Shown: positions 1-6,003 of the stretch, in pieces
Position numbering within the stretch: the first letter of the stretch is position 1
Layout of the letters: every line of letters starts with the position of its first letter
Assembly: GCA_036736205.1 (NCBI GenBank)
Contig: DAINMX010000004.1
Location: 10,698-74,697, forward strand
Source: XYA12-FULL-58-9 sp001798605
GTDB lineage: Bacteria; Myxococcota; XYA12-FULL-58-9
Direction of reading: 5' to 3'
DNA: 64,000 nt
Made by a program: the position numbers and the translations under genes
Notes under the pieces: model-generated
Seen by the model: the letters and a program-made list of their open reading frames with translations, nothing else
The model's database searches: none
What the model was told of the DNA's origin: nothing

Positions 1-571
1 TGATCAAGTACATCGTTGCTGCGGCATCGATGCCGTCAACGATTGTTTTGATCTTGCCATGGGTCTTCTCATTGACCCAGTTGTTGATCGCTGCTGCCCC
101 ATCCACACTGTCGAAGGCGGAAACCGTGGCGTCAAAATAGGTTACACAGGCGTCGACAAACTCAGCAAGGACCGTCAGTCCTCGTTGGTACCAGATGGAA
201 TTGGCAATCTCTAGGACGACCTCCGCATCCATGGTGGTCAGCAACTCGATGAGGGAGCGACTGCTGGCGTTGGCGGCGGCGAGGTCCATGTCGCCAAGGG
301 CGAGGGCGGTTGCCATGCCGGTGGCAGTTTCACCGCGCGCACCATTGTAGGTCATGCCGAGGGCCATCGACACACTCAAGGGCGACACAAAGACGTTCTC
401 CTCGGCAGTGTCGCTGACGACCTGGGCAAAAAAGTCATAGCCAAAGGCGTTGCTGGCCTGCACGAGGGCCTTCTCGTCGGCGGTCAGCGGCCGTGGGGGG
501 CTGTATTCTTCATCGTCGCCACATGCGGCCAGTATCACCAAGGTACAGCATGCAAACAGTGACCTTCTCAT
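1..571 (-). CDS. Serpin-family lipoprotein (serine/cysteine protease inhibitor), 3' part cut off by the window edge
   Basis: The visible 190 residues start MRRSLFACC and carry a lipoprotein signal ending LAAC (Cys17), so the mature protein is probably lipid-anchored. Serpin hallmarks follow: FVSPLSVSMALGMTYNGARG near residue 55, and NWVNEKTHGKI near residue 165, which is the conserved helix-F/strand-3A block of the family. Serpins trap target proteases by inserting a cleaved reactive-centre loop. That loop lies in the C-terminal part, beyond the window, so target specificity cannot be read and inhibitory ability cannot be confirmed. GGAGG sits 5 bases before the ATG, which fixes the start. 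No operon partner is visible; the neighbour at 884 runs the other way. Family assignment is secure; a role in defence against host or prey proteases is inference. Confidence 0.9.
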   Translation of the reverse strand, partial: MRRSLFACCTLVILAACGDDEEYSPPRPLTADEKALVQASNAFGYDFFAQVVSDTAEENVFVSPLSVSMALGMTYNGARGETATGMATALALGDMDLAAANASSRSLIELLTTMDAEVVLEIANSIWYQRGLTVLAEFVDACVTYFDATVSAFDSVDGAAAINNWVNEKTHGKIKTIVDGIDAAATMYLI

Positions 572-883
572 ATTTGCCTCCAATTGCTTGCCAATCATCT
601 TATTGAGCTTAAGCACGTAGCATGCCAAACAGGGGGCGGCAATTGCCTCGATATTTCAGCACGACTGCCGAGTCTGTTGCCATCCCCATGTCTCGGTATC
701 AGGACAGATCGCCAATTGTTGTATCTTCTTGGCGAGCATTGCGCCCACGCGGTGGCGAAGCGAGCTCGTCGAGCTGTTCGACGAGCTGTTCGAATCGGGA
801 ATCGGGAAACGTGTCACCTGACCATCTACCAGGCACATGGTAATAAGTCTTGACCAACTACCAGGTTGGCAGATAATGGTCGG
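572..883. other. Intergenic region between the divergent serpin and DUF4143 ATPase genes
   Basis: I see no convincing gene here; the short frames have no ribosome site or recognisable protein. It must hold both divergent promoters, but I cannot place a clear -35/-10 pair. It contains a tandem 12-mer (see 771-807), the octamer CTACCAGG twice (826-833 and 858-865, 32 bases apart) and a small inverted repeat CCAAC/GTTGG (854-858, 865-869) that overlaps the possible TTG start of the ATPase gene. Confidence 0.6.
771..807. repeat. Short tandem repeats upstream of the DUF4143 ATPase gene
   Basis: Two head-to-tail copies of GAGCTGTTCGAC/A (771-782 and 783-794) are followed by two copies of an ATCGGGA unit (about 794-807). 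The preceding bases GAGCTCGTC are a degenerate third copy. Function unknown; a slippage-generated microsatellite or a regulator-binding array are both possible. Confidence 0.6.
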
Positions 884-2119
884 ATGGACCGCACGTGCGA
901 GCACCTCTTGTCCGAGCATCACTTCGTCGACGAGCGGATGGCCTTCCTCGTCGGACCGCGGCAGGTCGGCAAGACCACAGTTGCGCGCCTGCTCCTCGAC
1001 AAGCGGAGATGCCCCGACCTCTACCGCTCGTGGGACGATCTCGAGTGGCGGCGGGCCTTCGTCAAACAGCCGTACGCTTTCATCGACGAGTATCGTCCGC
1101 GACTCGACAAGGTGAAGCCGCTCGTGGTCCTTGATGAGATCCACAAACACCCCCGCTGGAAGAGGTATATCAAAGGCCTTTGGGACACGCGCAAGGAGCG
1201 GGTCGATCTCTTGGTGACCGGCAGCGGTCGCCTGGACGTCTACCAGCGCGGTGGCGACAGCATGCTGGGGCGCTACCACCAGTACCGGCTTCACCCCCTC
1301 TCGGTGCACGAGGTCCTCGAGCCGAAGGGAACCGTCCTCAACGACAAACCGGAGGCCACGCTCGAGACACTGTTCAATCTTTCCGGAGAGCCGCCACGGC
1401 AATCCAGAGAGGCCGTTCAGGCACTCCTTCGCTGGGGCGGATTTCCGGAGCCGTTCTTGAAGCAGAACACCCGCCAACATCGTCTGTGGTTACGGGAGCG
1501 CCGCGACCTCATCGTCCGCGAAGACCTCCGCGACATCAGCCGCATCCAGCTCTTGTCGCACGTCGAAGAACTCGTCGAGCTCATCGCGCTGCGAGCCGGG
1601 CACGAGCTGTCGTACAACGCGCTCCGCGAAGACCTCCAGGTGGCTCTCGACTCCGTCCGACTCTGGGTCGGCTACCTGCAACGACTCCACTACCTGTTCA
1701 TCGTCCGCCCCTTCACTGGGAAGATCGCCCGAGCGCTGCGGCGTGAGCCGAAACTCTACCTATGGGACTGGTCGGAAATTGAAGACCCCGGAGCGCGGTT
1801 CGAGAACCTCGTGGCGAGCCACCTGCTCAAATGGTGTCATTTCACCCAGGATTGGGGTTTGACACCGCTCGAGCTTCACTACCTCCGGGACAAAGAGAAG
1901 CGCGAGGTCGACTTCCTGATCACTCGCGACAAGAAGCCTTGGTTGCTCGTCGAAGCTAAGCTGAGCGACACCCAGCCGAGTCCGGCTCTGATGCATTTCG
2001 CCGAACGGTTGGGCGACGTGCGGAAGATCCAGGTTGTCCTGAACTGTCCAGCGCCTGGTGTCGCTGGCGGTGTGTTGGTGCTCGACTCCGCGAGCTTCCT
2101 CGGCGCGCTGCCGGTCTGA
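884..2119 (+). CDS. DUF4143-type AAA ATPase (COG1373 family)
   Basis: The 411-residue protein has a P-loop GPRQVGKT at residues 24-31, a Walker B stretch LVVLDEIHKH near 80-89 and a sensor-like LLVTGSGRLD near 106. The C-terminal part has EVDFLI followed by LVEAKLS, the D-(E)xK pattern of the restriction-nuclease-like domain that ends this family. Such proteins are common, strain-variable ATPases of uncertain function, often suspected of belonging to mobile or defence gene sets. The ATG at 884 is chosen; a TTG at 866 in the same frame adds six residues, and neither has a clear Shine-Dalgarno sequence. The gene lies alone beside a tRNA gene, a common site of gene gain, and seems richer in C-ending codons than the nearby core genes. 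Acquisition by transfer is inference. Confidence 0.85.
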   Translation: MDRTCEHLLSEHHFVDERMAFLVGPRQVGKTTVARLLLDKRRCPDLYRSWDDLEWRRAFVKQPYAFIDEYRPRLDKVKPLVVLDEIHKHPRWKRYIKGLWDTRKERVDLLVTGSGRLDVYQRGGDSMLGRYHQYRLHPLSVHEVLEPKGTVLNDKPEATLETLFNLSGEPPRQSREAVQALLRWGGFPEPFLKQNTRQHRLWLRERRDLIVREDLRDISRIQLLSHVEELVELIALRAGHELSYNALREDLQVALDSVRLWVGYLQRLHYLFIVRPFTGKIARALRREPKLYLWDWSEIEDPGARFENLVASHLLKWCHFTQDWGLTPLELHYLRDKEKREVDFLITRDKKPWLLVEAKLSDTQPSPALMHFAERLGDVRKIQVVLNCPAPGVAGGVLVLDSASFLGALPV

Positions 2120-2240
2120 GACGCCGCCGATTCCACGCGAGTTGCGTCTTCTGGTGCATCGACGATGATGTCGCCGAGAAGATCGTTGTCGCGACCGCCG
2201 ACGACAACCCAGAAGAACCCCGTCGTAAGTGATTAAAAAT

Positions 2241-2316
2241 TGGAGCGGGCAAAGGGGCTCGAACCCTCGACCCTCAGCTTGGGAAGCTGATGCTCTGCCA
2301 ACTGAGCTACGCCCGC
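2241..2316 (-). tRNA. tRNA-Gly (anticodon CCC)
   Basis: Read on the minus strand, a 76-nt cloverleaf forms. The acceptor GCGGGCG pairs with TGCCCGC (G-T at pair 7), the D stem is GCTC/GAGC, the anticodon stem is TCAGC/GCTGA with loop TTCCCAA (anticodon CCC), and the T arm carries TTCGAGC. The 3' CCA is encoded after the discriminator base T. It decodes GGG glycine codons. There is no neighbouring tRNA. Confidence 0.97.
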
Positions 2317-2413
2317 ATCCGAGCGTTGTCTTACAACTGTGGCGTCCGATGGGCAAGAGGTGCGGTGGGCGATTTTTTTGCGAGTTTTGTCGCGCAATGG
2401 AGCAGGGAATCCT

Positions 2414-2448
2414 GCTGTCTGGGCTGTCTGGCTGTCTGGCTGTCTGGG
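2414..2448. repeat. Octamer microsatellite, unit GGCTGTCT
   Basis: CTGTCT recurs four times (2415, 2424, 2432, 2440); the last three are exactly 8 bases apart. It lies between the tRNA-Gly gene and the small gene at 2521, in sequence without any coding frame I would support. Copy number could vary by slippage, but nothing shows a function. Confidence 0.75.
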
Positions 2449-2520
2449 ATCGAGTGTTGACCTCCTCTTTGGGGTTTGCTTGCCTAGCTGTCCCTGATTG
2501 GGCGAAAGGCGGAGCGCATT

Positions 2521-2760
2521 ATGGGTATGCAGTTGTCGGAGCGTGGGCTCACGAGTATCAAGACCGACGATCTAAAGAAGCTCGTCGCGGCGTTGTACAA
2601 GAAACACATTGAGGCACCCCTCGCCATTGAAGGCCTGACGCGGGTCGGGTTGCAGCACTGCTGTACCGATTTGATGGCCCACCTTCGTGGACTCGACGAG
2701 CGCGCTGTTCGCGCCGTTGCCGTGGCTGTTCTCGCCGAGCGGGCAGCCGCCGAGAATTGA
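2521..2760 (+). CDS. Small conserved-looking hypothetical protein (79 aa)
   Basis: The protein begins MGMQLSERGLTSI, then a helical stretch TDDLKKLVAALYKKHIEAPL, and ends in an Ala/Arg-rich segment. No signal peptide or membrane segment is seen. GGCGGAG lies about 8 bases before the ATG, a plausible ribosome site. I do not recognise a named family, though short acidic-basic helical proteins of this build occur in myxobacteria. The gene ends 12 bases before the assembly gap, so its operon context with rimP is unknown. It is probably real because its frame is closed and has a start site; function unknown. Confidence 0.6.
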   Translation: MGMQLSERGLTSIKTDDLKKLVAALYKKHIEAPLAIEGLTRVGLQHCCTDLMAHLRGLDERAVRAVAVAVLAERAAAEN

Positions 2761-2772
2761 AGACATCTGTCG

Positions 2773-2872
2773 NNNNNNNNNNNNNNNNNNNNNNNNNNNN
2801 NNNNNNNNNNNNNNNNNNNNNNNNNNNNNNNNNNNNNNNNNNNNNNNNNNNNNNNNNNNNNNNNNNNNNNNN
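2773..2872. other. Assembly gap (100 N)
   Basis: Exactly 100 ambiguous bases, the conventional size for a scaffold join of unknown length. Adjacency of the genes on either side is not proven at base level. Confidence 0.99.
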
Positions 2873-2886
2873 AGCAACACAAGTCG

Positions 2887-2916
2887 TTGACAATTGCGGG
2901 TGTACGGTGCTACGAG
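2887..2916 (+). promoter_or_regulatory. Candidate sigma70-type promoter of the rimP-nusA-infB operon
   Basis: A perfect -35 TTGACA (2887-2892) is followed after 18 bases by TACGAG (2911-2916), a weak -10. The rplM promoter in this window has a similar pairing (TTGACA, 17 bases, TACAAG), which supports the reading. Transcription would start near 2923, leaving a leader of about 90 nt that contains the hairpin at 2961-2988. Confidence 0.5.
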
Positions 2917-2960
2917 GGGCGCGACATTTAGTGCGTTGCCGGTAGGTGCCGGCACTTGCT

Positions 2961-2988
2961 AAGTGGGCTCGTGGCCCACTTTTTTTTT
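2961..2988 (+). terminator. Intrinsic terminator/attenuator in the rimP leader
   Basis: AAGTGGGC (2961-2968) pairs with GCCCACTT (2974-2981) around a 5-base loop and is followed by an unbroken T run to 2988, the classic form of a rho-independent terminator. It lies between the candidate promoter and the rimP start at 3011, so it would act as an attenuator, not as the end of a known gene. A leader terminator before rimP has been proposed in other Proteobacteria (the RimP-leader class); this one looks alike. Confidence 0.75.
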
Positions 2989-3010
2989 AGGTGCCAGAGG
3001 AGTCCGAAGC

Positions 3011-3490
3011 GTGTCTGACACGGGTGAGACAATTGCCGCCAAGATCGAAGCGGCTGTTTTGCCTCTCTTGGAGCAAAACGGGTATGAACTCGTTTTGACC
3101 GAGTATGTGCCACGCTCGCGTGTTTTGCGGCTATTCATCGATCGCTCTGGCGACGAGAATAGTGTCGATCTCGATGACTGCACCCAGGTGTCGCGCATGG
3201 TTAGTGACATGCTCGATGGCGAGGGGTATTCGGACCTCATCGACTCGCGATACACCCTGGAGGTGTCATCGCCAGGTCTCGATCGACCGTTGGTCAAGCC
3301 AATGGACTTTCAAAGATTTGTCGGTCGTACGGCGAAGGTGAAGACGAGAGTGGCGAAGGACGGCCAGCGCAATTTTAATGGTGAGCTGGTCAGTGCTGAC
3401 GAGCAAGGTATTCGTCTTGAGGTGGAGGGGGAGCCGCGCACAATTTCCTACGGGGAGATTCGCAGCGCGCGGCTGGTGCCTGATCTGTAG
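3011..3490 (+). CDS. rimP: Ribosome maturation factor RimP
   Basis: RimP assists maturation of the 30S subunit in the cytoplasm. The 159-residue product is of usual length. It has the N-terminal alpha/beta domain with ETIAAKIEAAVLPLLEQNGY, the conserved LEVSSPGLDRPL block (about residues 87-98) and the C-terminal SH3-like domain (EGEPRTISYGEIRSARLVPDL region). The GTG at 3011 is chosen because AGAGGAG lies 8 bases before it; a longer frame reaching back into the leader hairpin has no such site. It is the first gene of the rimP-nusA-ylxR-infB operon. It is probably controlled by the attenuator just upstream, and NusA, made from the next gene, could itself influence that terminator. Confidence 0.97.
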   Translation: MSDTGETIAAKIEAAVLPLLEQNGYELVLTEYVPRSRVLRLFIDRSGDENSVDLDDCTQVSRMVSDMLDGEGYSDLIDSRYTLEVSSPGLDRPLVKPMDFQRFVGRTAKVKTRVAKDGQRNFNGELVSADEQGIRLEVEGEPRTISYGEIRSARLVPDL

Positions 3491-3564
3491 CCGGCACATT
3501 TAATGCCCGGTACGTGCTTGGTGCTCCAAACGGGGTATTGGGCCGGAGATGGAGGATAGCGTCC

Positions 3565-5343
3565 ATGGACACGAACTTGAACTTGGTGGTGGATCAGGTC
3601 AGCAAGGACAAGGGTATCGAACCCGATGTTTTGCAGCGCGCCCTTGAAGAAGCCATCTTGGTTGCGGCCAAACGGACCTTTGGTGCCGAGCGCAACTTGA
3701 AGGCGACTTATAATGTGGAAAAAGGCGCGGTTGACCTGACTCAGACAATCACCGTGGTCGCGAACGTGGAGGACGCGTTCAACGAGATTAGCGTCAACGA
3801 CTGTGTCGAGCGCGAAATTGAGGTTGAGGTGGGCGACGAGATGGTTTTTCCCGTCTACTATCTCGACCAGGATGCCTCTGCCGCAAAGGAACAGGACGGG
3901 GACTACGGCGACATTCTCAAGCTCAAGACCTACCGTCGCGGATTTGGTCGCATTGCCGCGCAAACGGCCAAGCAGGTGATCATCCAGCGGATTCGCGATG
4001 CCGAGCGCGGCATGGTGTTTTCCGAATACAAGGATCGCAAGGGTGAGTTGGTCACTGGCATCGTGCGGCGCTTCGAACGTGGCAACCTGATTGTTGATCT
4101 TGGCCGCGCCGAGGCGGTTCTGCCACTTCGCGAACAATGTCCGCGTGAATCATACCGTGCTGGCGACCGGGTCCAGGCGTTTGTCATTGAGGTTCAAGAA
4201 CACTCCCGCGGGCCGCAGATCATCCTGTCGCGCACCACTCCAGATTTGTTGATCAAGCTTTTCGAGCTAGAGGTTCCAGAGATTTACGAAGGCATCGTAC
4301 GCATCGAGAGCGCGGCCCGCGAGCCTGGTGCCCGGGCGAAGATCGCTGTGAGTTCGTCGGACCGTGATGTTGACCCAGTGGGCGCATGCGTCGGCATGAA
4401 GGGCTCGCGAGTTCAAGCGGTGGTACAGGAGCTAAGGGGCGAGAAGATCGACATCGTGCCCTATTCGGAGGATCCTGCGACCTTTGTGTGCAATGCGCTG
4501 CAGCCGGCTGAGGTGAGTCGTGTCCTTATTGATGAGGCGAATCACGCCATGGAGATCATTGTCCCCGACGACCAGCTTTCTTTGGCCATCGGTCGCAAGG
4601 GACAGAATGTTCGATTGGCGAGCCATCTAGCCGGGTGGAAGCTCGATATTCATTCAGAATCGCGAATCCAGGAGATCAAAGAGCGCGCGTGGGCGAGCCT
4701 CTCGAAGGTTGAGGGCTGCAATGAGTTCTTGATTCAAACTCTCTACAACCATGGTATTCGCTCGGCGCAGCAGCTGCTGGAGTCGGAGCGTGAATACCTC
4801 ATGCAGTTTCCAGGCGTAGGCGAAGAAACCATTGATGCCATTCTTCAATCGGCCGTCAAAGTTGCCGAAATGGAGAAACAAGAAGAAGAGCATCGTCGTC
4901 TCGATGCCCAACAGGTCGCGCGTGCCGCAGAGGCAGGCCGCAAGCTGCAAGAGCTCTTGGGGCTCAATGACGATGGCCGGTTGCGAAAGATCCGCGGCGT
5001 CGGCGAGAACACCTACAAGCAGCTCACTGAGAGTGGCTTCGACAAGGTTGAGCTCATTGCTGAAGTCGAGGTGCCTGAGCTCGCCGAACAGGCCGGAATC
5101 AGCGACAAGAAGGCAAAACAGCTCAAGTTCGCTGCGATGCAGTGGCTCAAACAAGAGGGCGAGATCCAGAGCGAAGCCGAGGAATGCGGCGTGACTGTGG
5201 TTGATGGCATGGTTAGGATTCCAGGACAGGAATTGGACGAAGAGCCGGAGGCATCGGCACCTGCCGTTGAGGAGCTCGCACCCGTCGACGCAGAACCAGC
5301 GATTGCAAATTCGAAAGAACGGGGAGTTTCCGCAGAGAGCTGA
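3565..5343 (+). CDS. nusA: Transcription termination/antitermination factor NusA
   Basis: NusA binds RNA polymerase and nascent RNA and modulates pausing, termination and antitermination. The 592-residue protein has an N-terminal polymerase-binding domain (1-130), an S1 domain from GELVTGIVRRF (about 161), and two KH domains with GMKGSR (about 277) and GRKGQNVRLA (about 343). Two C-terminal helix-hairpin-helix repeats follow (about 385-430 and 470-515), as in the longer proteobacterial forms, then an acidic, Glu/Ala-rich tail. GGAGG 9 bases upstream supports the ATG at 3565. It lies 74 bases after rimP and 6 before ylxR, the usual order. Confidence 0.98.
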   Translation: MDTNLNLVVDQVSKDKGIEPDVLQRALEEAILVAAKRTFGAERNLKATYNVEKGAVDLTQTITVVANVEDAFNEISVNDCVEREIEVEVGDEMVFPVYYLDQDASAAKEQDGDYGDILKLKTYRRGFGRIAAQTAKQVIIQRIRDAERGMVFSEYKDRKGELVTGIVRRFERGNLIVDLGRAEAVLPLREQCPRESYRAGDRVQAFVIEVQEHSRGPQIILSRTTPDLLIKLFELEVPEIYEGIVRIESAAREPGARAKIAVSSSDRDVDPVGACVGMKGSRVQAVVQELRGEKIDIVPYSEDPATFVCNALQPAEVSRVLIDEANHAMEIIVPDDQLSLAIGRKGQNVRLASHLAGWKLDIHSESRIQEIKERAWASLSKVEGCNEFLIQTLYNHGIRSAQQLLESEREYLMQFPGVGEETIDAILQSAVKVAEMEKQEEEHRRLDAQQVARAAEAGRKLQELLGLNDDGRLRKIRGVGENTYKQLTESGFDKVELIAEVEVPELAEQAGISDKKAKQLKFAAMQWLKQEGEIQSEAEECGVTVVDGMVRIPGQELDEEPEASAPAVEELAPVDAEPAIANSKERGVSAES

Positions 5344-5349
5344 GCGGAG

Positions 5350-5994
5350 ATGAACAAGGTTATGTCGAGACCTGCATCACATCGCGAAGGCGACACAAAT
5401 GACGTAACCTCGCCGTTGCGCACTTGTGTTTCCTGTCGCAGGCACAGACAGCCTGATGGGTTGTTGCGCCTCCAGTTGATGCAGGGATCTTTGGTGATGG
5501 CGGCCAAGCGTGGTGGCCGTGGCGCTCATGTTTGCGTGAAGCGTGAGTGCATCAAAGGATTGACTGCGGGTAGCTTGAGCAGGGCGCTGCGGGTGCCGGT
5601 AGCGGACCTCGATACGGATGCTCTTTTGTGCGATGCCAACCGGCTCGCACAGCGGCGTTTGCTAGACACCATCGGATTGGCGCGGCGCCAAGGGGCGCTA
5701 ACACCAGGTGTGGAGCGGATCGTCAAGCGCAACGACAGCTTTGTCGTGGTAGCAAGCGATCTGTCGGAACGTGGACGTAGAACGCTCAGTGGCGTGCCGT
5801 CCTTCATAGAGGGTCATGAGTTGGGGCGAGCTGCCGGCATGGGGTGGTTGGGTGCAGTGAGCATTGCCGAACCGCTTGCGAAGCAGGCCGCATACTGGCT
5901 CACGTTGTGGTACGAGAGTCGGTCCGCGCAGGACGCATCGCGGTGCGGGGTAGCCCCCACACCAGAGCATTCAAAATGCTCGGATGGCGAGTAG
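5350..5994 (+). CDS. YlxR (DUF448) domain fused to an L7Ae-like RNA-binding domain
   Basis: The N-terminal half has the YlxR signature RTCVSCRR (about residues 24-31), GGRGAHVC and a later Cys. YlxR proteins bind RNA, and in Bacillus the family (RnpM) modulates RNase P. The C-terminal half, from LDTIGLARRQGALTPG (about 100), is the L7Ae/YlxQ-type fold with SDLSERGRRTL. Bacillus has ylxR and ylxQ as separate adjacent genes between nusA and infB; here they form one polypeptide of 214 residues, as in some Proteobacteria. Two starts are possible: ATG 5350, which touches GGAG with no spacer, and ATG 5362, which has GGAG 12 bases and AAGG 2 bases upstream; 5362 may be the real one. Confidence 0.9.
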   Translation: MNKVMSRPASHREGDTNDVTSPLRTCVSCRRHRQPDGLLRLQLMQGSLVMAAKRGGRGAHVCVKRECIKGLTAGSLSRALRVPVADLDTDALLCDANRLAQRRLLDTIGLARRQGALTPGVERIVKRNDSFVVVASDLSERGRRTLSGVPSFIEGHELGRAAGMGWLGAVSIAEPLAKQAAYWLTLWYESRSAQDASRCGVAPTPEHSKCSDGE

Positions 5995-6003
5995 AGGTGG
6001 ATG

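Noticed and set aside
771..807. CRISPR array
   Set aside because: Units are only 7-12 bases, directly tandem and without spacers.
584..853. An 89-codon plus-strand frame in the spacer before the DUF4143 gene
   Set aside because: It has no ribosome site, an odd composition, and overlaps repeats; its protein resembles no family I know.
884..2119. A known named anti-phage system around the DUF4143 ATPase
   Set aside because: No partner nuclease, reverse transcriptase, TIR or other defence gene is adjacent; a lone ATPase is not enough.
2241..2316. A prophage or integrative element at the tRNA-Gly gene
   Set aside because: No integrase and no duplicated tRNA 3' end are visible in the window.
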